Part shown: one piece after another, positions 57,401 to 64,000 of the stretch
How positions within the stretch are numbered: position 1 is the first letter of the stretch
Layout: each line of letters starts with the position of its first letter
Assembly: GCF_029784135.1 (NCBI RefSeq)
Contig: NC_073746.1
Coordinates: forward strand, 263,461,598-263,525,597
Source of the DNA: Toxorhynchites rutilus septentrionalis
Lineage: Eukaryota; Arthropoda; Insecta; Diptera; Culicidae
Direction: 5' to 3'
DNA: 64,000 nt
Position numbers and translations under genes: made by a program
The notes under the pieces: model-generated
Databases searched by the model: none
Told to the model about the DNA's origin: nothing
The model's input: only the letters and a program-made list of their open reading frames with translations

Positions 57401-58411
57401 CCACTTTGCCATACCTTTGAACCGCATCATCTCAAGCGTCCGCGGATCAGTCGCAATTCGCCGCATCGCGTAGCTTCCTCTCACGCAGCGTCATTGCGTT
57501 GGGAACGAAAGGCCTCTTCAATTAAGACGTTTAGGAGAAAGAGATGAATTGGATATTAATTCTTTCTCCACTTGCCGCTTTCTCCGCGTTCTGGTTATTT
57601 AAAATTTTATGGTTATGTGTTCTCGTTTCATATTTATCGCTATCTTCTCGTATCTCGTTCTCGGAACTAATCCCAAAGTGAAAAGATTGACTTCTAATTG
57701 GACGGATGAGCTGTTGGAGTATGTGTAATTGCTTAATCCGGCACTCAAGGACTGGAATGGGAAGCCGAAGTGGTTCAAAGCTGCGCCATTAAGGCATCAC
57801 CAGAGTGTGATAAGGCGACGGCATTCAACAGCAGCCACTTTTAGACTGTCACCTAAAGTATTTTGTTCGCCCCGACGAAGGCGCTTCTGCCACTGCCTTC
57901 CATTTTCTTCTTCGGAATGAGCTGCCAGACCGTCAACCAAATGACAGTTTCGAATTAAGAGGTAGCACTATTATCTATGTATCGCAGTAAACTAGACTTT
58001 GGGCGTTTCCGAAAGTTAAGCCCCGCAGCTTGTCCACACCGAGACTTAGCCGCCGTCAGCGGCCTTACGTTTTTTTTCTTTTGATACTGAGCTATCGCGC
58101 GTGACACACAAGGTGAATGATGGCAGCAATTTAAGGATTTGCCGCCGCCGAAAGCTGTCGGAAAGATGCCGCTGACGTATGCCGCTCACCGGGAGCGAGG
58201 GATTTGATGCCTCTCTCCGAATCGGGTCGGGGCAAGATAAGGGATTGTTTTTAGCCATTTCCCTGTCAAGCTGATGCTATCGCAAATGACTCTCAATCAT
58301 TCAGCGTTATGCTGTGAATGGTTTTATTCCCGCTAGTAGTAAGGTTTTCACTGAAGTCCGAGATATACCTCGTGTTGGCGAGAGAAATTCCAATATAATT
58401 TGTACGCCAAT
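54478..58411. other. GC-richer single-copy-looking DNA, no gene recognised
   Basis: About 3.9 kb with no transposon termini and mostly balanced composition from 54.85 kb on. Frames such as 56377-56715 (minus, 112 codons) and 57729-57920 have no known domain and no convincing splice context. It may be intronic or regulatory DNA of a large gene outside the window. Confidence 0.35.
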
Positions 58412-59838
58412 GCACAATGGTCCAGGAGACGCATTTAAGTGGAAATTAGCATTTAGAGGTCGACAGTCATTCTCTAGACAAGTACTGTCTTCGACAAAGC
58501 TGTTATATATGATAGAGCGCTCATTTTCATGTTATCAAAAAAAGGGTGACCAACATTTTCGATGAGGGTTGCAGTCCACTGATCATTCAACAAGAGCCAA
58601 AGGTTGTACCGCTCATGACAACTCTACACGAACTGATGATTGCGCCGGCTAGTGACCATTCTATCCTGGATTCCTCGAGTCGAGAAAGACGCACCACGCT
58701 AGATATGGGGTACAGACTAGGGGGGCGTTGCTGATTAATGGTCAGCTGCATCCCAATAGGAAGTAGCCCGTGTCGGGCACACGTATAGAGCATCGAAGAC
58801 TGCAACATACCAATTATGAGAACACTTGTAATACTAACCTCGAGCCAACCGCGAGTAATCGGTTACATATTACTAACATAGTTGTAAGACAAAAATTGTC
58901 AAAATATTGGACTCCCGGCCCCGTCAGGCTAACGCCACATGTGCCTTAATAAAAAATATATTTTGGAAAAAAAAAAAAAAAAAAAATTTTCGATGAAATA
59001 ACAAAAATAACTTTCTTATCTCAATAGATAGAGATAAACATAGTTCGACAATGATATAGTCCCAGTTATTTGAGACATTTTTGTAGAACAAAGTTTTTTC
59101 TGTCTCTTGAAATAACCGACATAGCGCCTTTTTTCTAAGTTGCGTTGGGGTCACCATTAAAAAAAAAACTGTTTTATTTTTGCTCTAACTTTTATATTTC
59201 GAATTCTACATACAAACTGTCTTCGAAAGGCTTTTAGAACACACTGAAACAAACATTTTTCGACGCTGGGGCAAACATAAACAAAGTTTATTGGCGGCAT
59301 TTTAAAGAGCAGAGTTAACTCTACATAATGTGTGAAATTCTAAACTATGTTATTTTTTATGTTTGAGTAAATTAAAATTGCAATCATGAGTTGTTGGGTA
59401 TTAGGATATTGACAAGATATTGGCAAAATGTTGGTCTTGATAAGCTCTAAAAGTCGTACCAAGACAGCTTTGATCTAGAATTCGAAATACAAAAGTTAGA
59501 GCAAAAAAAAAACCCGCTTTATCATGGCCACCCTAATGCAATTTAGGAAAAAAGCGCCAAATCGATTATATTAAAAGATATAAAAAACTTTGTTCTACAA
59601 AGTTATTTAAAATAACTAGGGCTACAACATTGTCGAACTATGTTTATCTCTATCTATAAAGATAAGAAAGTAAGATTTTTTATTTCATCGACAATTTTGG
59701 TCACCCTATTTTTGATAACATAAAAATGAGCGCTCTATCATATGTAATAACTTTTTCGAAGATATTTTTTGTCTATTGAATAACTGTCGAGCTCTAAATG
59801 CTAATTTCCACTTAAATGCATCTCCTGGACCATTGTGC
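58412..59838. mobile_element. Foldback element with a retroposon in its left arm
   Basis: Outer arms GCACAATGGTCCAGGAGACG (58413) and its inverse (ending about 59838) extend inward through GCATTTAAGTGGAAATTAGC, ATGATAGAGCGCTCATTTT and GGGTGACCAA. The inner arms (about 58986-59250 against 59440-59700) share ATAGATAGAGATAAACATAG and TTGCTCTAACTTTTATATTTCG with their inverses. The dyad is near 59340. Removing the 420-bp insert and one target duplication restores a continuous left arm. No transposase frame. Confidence 0.8.
58566..58985 (+). mobile_element. 5'-truncated non-LTR retroposon with poly(A) tail
   Basis: A 420-bp insert ending in AATAAAAAATATATTTTGG plus a run of about 20 A, bounded by an exact 11-bp target duplication ATTTTCGATGA (58555-58565 and 58986-58996). 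It is the 3' end of a LINE or a retroposed transcript. There is no RT motif left to assign the clade. It inserted after the foldback element formed. Confidence 0.85.
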
Positions 59839-59849
59839 GATGTAATATG

Positions 59850-60078
59850 AATACGGTTGTTTTTTTTTCTTCTGACCTTCTCTTCATCAGGAATTAAAAA
59901 AAAATACGTTCCCTCAACATTTTCTCTCTATCTAAAAGGACAATTCGTCGCAGAATCTTTTATTTGTTGGTCCGAGACTTTCAGTTTTTTTTTGGAAAAA
60001 TTTATGGTATTTATGGCGGGGGCTATAAAATCGGTAATATCAAAGACTCAACCAGAGAGGCACAGGACTACACCAAGG
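59850..60078. other. Short gene-free spacer
   Basis: T-rich sequence between the foldback element and the SINE, with no feature recognised. Confidence 0.4.
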
Positions 60079-60089
60079 GTTGTTAACTT

Positions 60090-60368
60090 CTTCTTCTTGG
60101 ATGGCATTAACGTTCCCAGTGGAACTTTTACCTTCTGAACGTAAGTTTACTTGCGTCATTTTTATTAGTAGTATTTAGTTGAGATGTCCATGCCGAATAA
60201 CACGCCTTGAATGTATTCTGGAGTGGCAAGTTCTAAAATATGCGTGACCACAGTGCAAGTCGGAAGAAATTTCTTTGACGAAAAATCTCCCGGCCAGAAC
60301 GGGAATCGAACCCGAACCCCCGGCATGATAATGTGGGACGCCAACCACTCGGCCACGGGAGCACACAA
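60090..60368 (-). mobile_element. tRNA-related SINE (family 1), full length, minus strand
   Basis: The minus strand starts TGCTCCCGTGGCCGAGTGGT, with B-box GGTTCGATTCCC, the family body (AAGAAATTTCTTCC, TAATAAAAATGACGC, AACGTTAATGCCATCC) and a GAAGAAGAAG tail. It is bounded by an 11-bp target duplication GTTGTTAACTT (60079-60089 and 60369-60379). The near-complete promoter suggests it was a transcription-competent copy when inserted. The frames through it are not genes. Confidence 0.9.
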
Positions 60369-60604
60369 GTTGTTAACTTAATTAACTAATCAAATATCCA
60401 ATTAGTTTTTCAGTATCTCTTATCAAAATTACATCCCTCACGCTCCCAAAAATATATTTTCCAAAGAAATAATCCACAAATTATACTATGTAGCACCTTT
60501 CGCAGAACGGCAACAGAAAATCCGATATTGACTGTGGTTTGGTAGCGACAGTTACAGCAACCGCAAAATGTGGAATGAATATTCATTCACCTTCAGTTTC
60601 CATT

Positions 60605-60850
60605 CAAAGAACACAGCTTTCACTGAGCTTGAGCTTGAGCTTGGGTAGACTGTACAATTCGTAGTTGCTCTCCGTGATTGACCTGAACCAACCAAATTGC
60701 ACAAAGAACACACAGAATGACGCTTGGGACTAGCAAATCATTCTCGTTGGGCAATTCACGGTGATTCGAGCTTTGAATGGTCAATAACGACGCCGGCCAT
60801 GTCCTTACAGTCACCAGGGGAAGGGAAGGAATGTTAGTATGATATTCGCC
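60605..60850. repeat. Probable interspersed repeat beginning with GAGCTT triplication
   Basis: CAAAGAACACAGCTTTCACTG (60605-60625) is followed by three GAGCTT units and a unique body. The same lead-in recurs near 63327 without the GAGCTT units. This looks like a retroposed sequence or its target, but no boundary pair was found. Confidence 0.35.
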
Positions 60851-60959
60851 GCCCGAAGGCCAGAAGGGTCGTCTCTATAGCGTGGTTCCCTAGCGTTTAT
60901 CATGGAAGAGATAGTTTGTTAGTGGGAAGGGGTAATAATCAGGATCCACTGTGGTAAGT

Positions 60960-61810
60960 GATATGATTCTGTAAACGCGGATTCTCAACCAATCGACGAA
61001 ACTGAATTACGAAATCGAATGTATTTCGACTAACGGACCAGCGATGTATTTTAAAAACAGATGAATATTTTTATTTTTTACATATTCATTTCATATAGAA
61101 TATACGATTCAATAGGTCGTGGACCCTTCAAATTTACACATTCTTAAACACTCACGACGGATGGTATCCATGGACCACCTGAACAGGTAACCTGGAAAAC
61201 ACAACCACAATACTAGTCGAATATGAATTTCGTGATTCAATTTGACATTCTCGAACACCGGACGACAGATGACACCATGGACCACCTGAAAAAGTGGCCC
61301 GAAAAACATCTCTACAATGAAATAATATATTTCGTGATTCAGTGTATCGTGGGACCTTCAATTTGTCGCATTCTTAAACATCCGACGACGGATAATATTC
61401 ATGGGTTACCTGAAACCGGTGATATATTCCGCAGCTCAATGCGCGTATTCTTTATTCTACCGTAGAATCTACCCCAATCGCGAGGTAACCTGAGAAGGTA
61501 ACCAAGAGAATTTTTCTGAAATTAGTCAACCCGACGATATATTTCGTTATTCGTTGACCGTTCGTTCCATGGAAATCGAATCGCTACTGTGGAAAGTAAC
61601 TTTAGGGAAACCTGAGAAGGTAACCGAAAGAACTTCTATTGCAAGCCAATCGGACTGGCGATAAATTTCGTAATCGGAAAAACTCTTCACAAATCAACCA
61701 GTGATGTATTTCTTTATTTATTGCACGTACTCTATATCGAACAACAATCGCGATGGTTTTCGTATGGAAACCTGAGAACTCCTCTGAAATCAATCGTCAT
61801 TTTCTGTTCA
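60960..61810. repeat. Degenerate tandem repeat array (~100-130 bp units)
   Basis: Several diverged units share TTTCGTGATTCA, GGACC-TTCAA-TT, TTCTTAAACA, CGACGGAT, CATGGACCACCTGAA and the palindrome-like ACCTGAGAAGGTAACC. The first three units (about 61090-61430) are clearest; later ones (61480-61790) keep mainly the ACCTGAGAAGGTAACC and CGATATATTTCGT parts. No coding potential. It may be an old minisatellite. Confidence 0.5.
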
Positions 61811-63519
61811 TCACCAAGCGCACTCTTTATTTAACTCTAATCACAACGATGGGTTGTTAACCCATTAAAGTTAACATTTTTTTCCATTCATCACTCATTC
61901 ATCCCTTCAACCATCTATCTACCTAATTATTCAATTCTTGAACTCCTTCAAGAATTGAATAATCAAGGAAACAAACAACTAAAGAAACAAATAAACAATG
62001 AATCAAAAAAAAAGTTAACTTGTGAAGTGTGTAAGTGAAACTATTATATTTCACTACTCTACAGCTATCACCATCTTTTTTACGATGGCATAAACGTTCA
62101 CATTTTCCTTAATCTGTTAAATCTGATGATATGGAACAATCTCACCAAAGGAATCCAACACAGAATAATTTCTTGAATGTATATTTTGATCTTCTCTTTT
62201 TCACCCCACTATCCGGAACGTTCCACCAATACTGCACAAAAATTCACTGTATTGACACAAACCTACACCAAGAGAATCGAGAAAACACATACAAATGTAT
62301 CACACGCGTGTAAATAAAATTGACACACAGCCGGCAAAACGAACCACACTGTCATTACTACACTTGTTCAGGGGTACGACTAAAACGTCAAATCCCTCAT
62401 ATTGCGAGTGTACCCAATATTGCTGCGGTTTACTGACATTTTGGTTCAATCAATTACTGTTGTTTACAACTCGGTCCGGTTATATAGTCGAATAGTGGCT
62501 AACTTTAAACTCCATGTTAAATGTGAACACCTCCATGTGAAACCGAAATATGAAAATCGCTCATGCAGTTAGAATAAAGCAGCGCATTTTTCGATTTCAA
62601 TCCTCGTAAATGATATGTTGATAAACAAATAACGCCATATTGATTTTGATTTTGGGTAGCCTATATTCAATTGATGTCTAACCCCTGCACTTGTTGATAC
62701 GAATGGTGCCGAACGGAAATCTCTCTTAAAATTCATTAATTTTAAGCACATTCTGTTGAATTCGGCTTCGCTCCCAGCCTGTGATACGTTCACTACGACG
62801 CACAAACTTCGCAATCGTAAACACAAGAAAAAACACTTATACGTGTTGGCGAGAGAAACACCACACATCGAAACGGGCACGCGACGGTTGAGAGCGCAAC
62901 GATAACATGTTCACTACACTTTCGAAAAACAAAAATGGCGCAACAACTTTTTTCTTCGACCCATGTTAATTTTTACCACCGCTTCAAGCTAGCTCAACTG
63001 ATTTCAAAATCAGTAAAGCAGGGGACTTATTTTTCGCACACAATCCATGTATAATAAACAACACAGAAAACAAACGCGCACATCTTGTACAGTACGCTGC
63101 TCATGTCCACTGCTCAACACTGCGATTAAAAACGAATAAAACAATTCCCAACTCCACAAATTCGTCCCATATTCACGATTATATTAAGAATACCACACAC
63201 AAAAATAACTACGAGAATGGAACGGAAACATATTTTTGTTATACAGAAAAAAACACTTCCTAGAAATTATGCACGGAGCGGAAGAAAATACGTCCGCACC
63301 CGACGACTACTCGATTGTCTCTCCTCAAAGAACACAGCTTTCACTGTTGGAAAAACCCTTCCTTTCCATCCGGTTTATAATTTGTTTGCAGTTTGACGCC
63401 ACTTTTAACCCGAATGCCCGAATTTGCGAACATTAATGATCGATCGGAAAATCACCGACCACCATCTAAATTCATACAAGCTCTCCCCCGGTATACAAAT
63501 CATAAAAATCAAGTAGCTT
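61811..63519. other. Gene-free region
   Basis: No gene recognised. The minus-strand frame at 62569-62880 has no domain. Confidence 0.35.
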
Positions 63520-63900
63520 TTTATTTTTACAGATCTGTATATATAAAATGGATTTCTGACTGTCTGTCTGTCTGTCTGATTCTTATGGACTCGGGAACAA
63601 CTGAATCGATCGACATGAAAATTGGTATGTAGTGATTTTTAGGGTCAGGGAAGGTTCTTATGATAGTTCGAGACCACACAAACACAAATTTCTGCTAAAC
63701 ACAAATAGAGCCAAATTTAGCATATTAAGGTTTTTGGGGGGAAGAAACGTTTCTATGGTAAATAGACACTCCTCCTCCCCCGTTCTAAGGGACAAATTGA
63801 GCGAAATTTGCCATGGGAAGGTTTTGCATAACTTCTTTCTATATAAATAAAAATGGATCGCCGAATGTGTTGATAAGAGCAAAACTCGAGAGAGGAATTG
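63520..63900. repeat. Interspersed repeat with (CTGT)n and TATATATAAAATGG motif
   Basis: TATATATAAAATGGATTTCT followed by four CTGT units (about 63547-63566) and a TATATAAATAAAAATGGAT echo near 63840. Such words recur in many insect interspersed repeats (possibly Helitron-like), but neither a 5' TC end nor a CTRR hairpin end was confirmed. Confidence 0.3.
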
Positions 63901-63960
63901 TCCGATTTAGGGCTGTCTTTATTCCATCATATTTTCTGTATCAAACATTTATTCCATGTG

Positions 63961-64000
63961 TGGAGGCGATCTAGCGTAGTGGTAACATCCATACCTCTCA
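63961..64000 (+). mobile_element. tRNA-related SINE (family 2), cut by the window edge
   Basis: TGGAGGCGATCTAGCGTAGT and the A-box-like segment match the first 40 bases of the copy at 44406-44511. The remainder lies beyond the window. Confidence 0.85.

Noticed and set aside
60165..60368. Minus-strand open frames of 63-67 codons
   Set aside because: They are the translated head of the minus-strand SINE.
63520..63900. A Helitron
   Set aside because: The TATATATAAAATGG and CTGT words are suggestive, but no TC 5' end, CTRR 3' end with hairpin, or Rep/helicase sequence was found. Left as an unclassified repeat.

Overview
This is 64 kb of AT-rich nuclear DNA from an insect, most likely a culicine mosquito and probably Aedes. 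The evidence is a tRNA-related SINE with a GAA-rich tail, an ITmD37E (DD37E) Tc1/mariner-type transposon, several mariner relics, long palindromic MITE-like elements, and large tracts of gene-free DNA. The species call is inference. There are no operons and no prokaryotic features. No confident host protein-coding gene is visible. The host features I can support are one tRNA-Ala(TGC) gene on the minus strand (13395-13466) and, weakly, a GC-rich island (31.4-34.0 kb) with an open frame and splice-donor-like sites that may be the 5' part of a gene running rightward.

Layout. 0-13 kb is dense in transposons: a palindromic MITE (754-1392), a decayed mariner (2.8-4.2 kb) interrupted by another repeat, an element with subterminal 12-mers (6.3-7.1 kb), a non-LTR retrotransposon RT relic (7.1-8.6 kb), and a local duplication (8.7-11.0 kb) whose second copy carries a SINE and a DD37E transposon with an open 362-codon transposase frame. 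A hAT-type MITE follows at 11.54 kb. 13.4-16 kb holds the tRNA and less repetitive DNA. 16-20.3 kb is a SINE, two palindromic MITEs and a ~2 kb inverted-repeat element. 20.3-26.5 kb is mostly unassigned. 26.5-31.4 kb has a promoter-bearing repeat (TATA plus initiator), a second mariner relic and a ~515 bp 9-bp-period minisatellite. 31.4-34 kb and 38.4-40.2 kb are GC-richer islands. 34.6-37.1 kb and 40.7-44.5 kb are again repeats, including an (AT)52 tract, a nested pogo-like element, a hAT transposase fragment and a SINE with a clear 12-bp target duplication. 45.3-48.4 kb is GC-richer unassigned DNA. 49.2-54.5 kb has a third copy of the first MITE family, a DD34D mariner relic and a broken second ITmD37E copy. 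54.5-58.4 kb is GC-richer unassigned DNA. 58.4-59.8 kb is a foldback element with a poly(A) retroposon inside one arm. 60-64 kb holds another SINE, degenerate tandem repeats and the start of a SINE at the window edge.

The most interesting object is the DD37E copy at 9555-10853. Its original 5' end, including the transposase start codon, has been replaced by an inverted copy of its own 3' end. It therefore has ~195 bp nearly perfect terminal inverted repeats, and its transposase has a new N-terminus encoded by the antisense of its 3' end. The second copy (53339-54475) keeps the ancestral 5' end and so shows what changed. Several insertions have exact target-site duplications, which allow a relative order of events.
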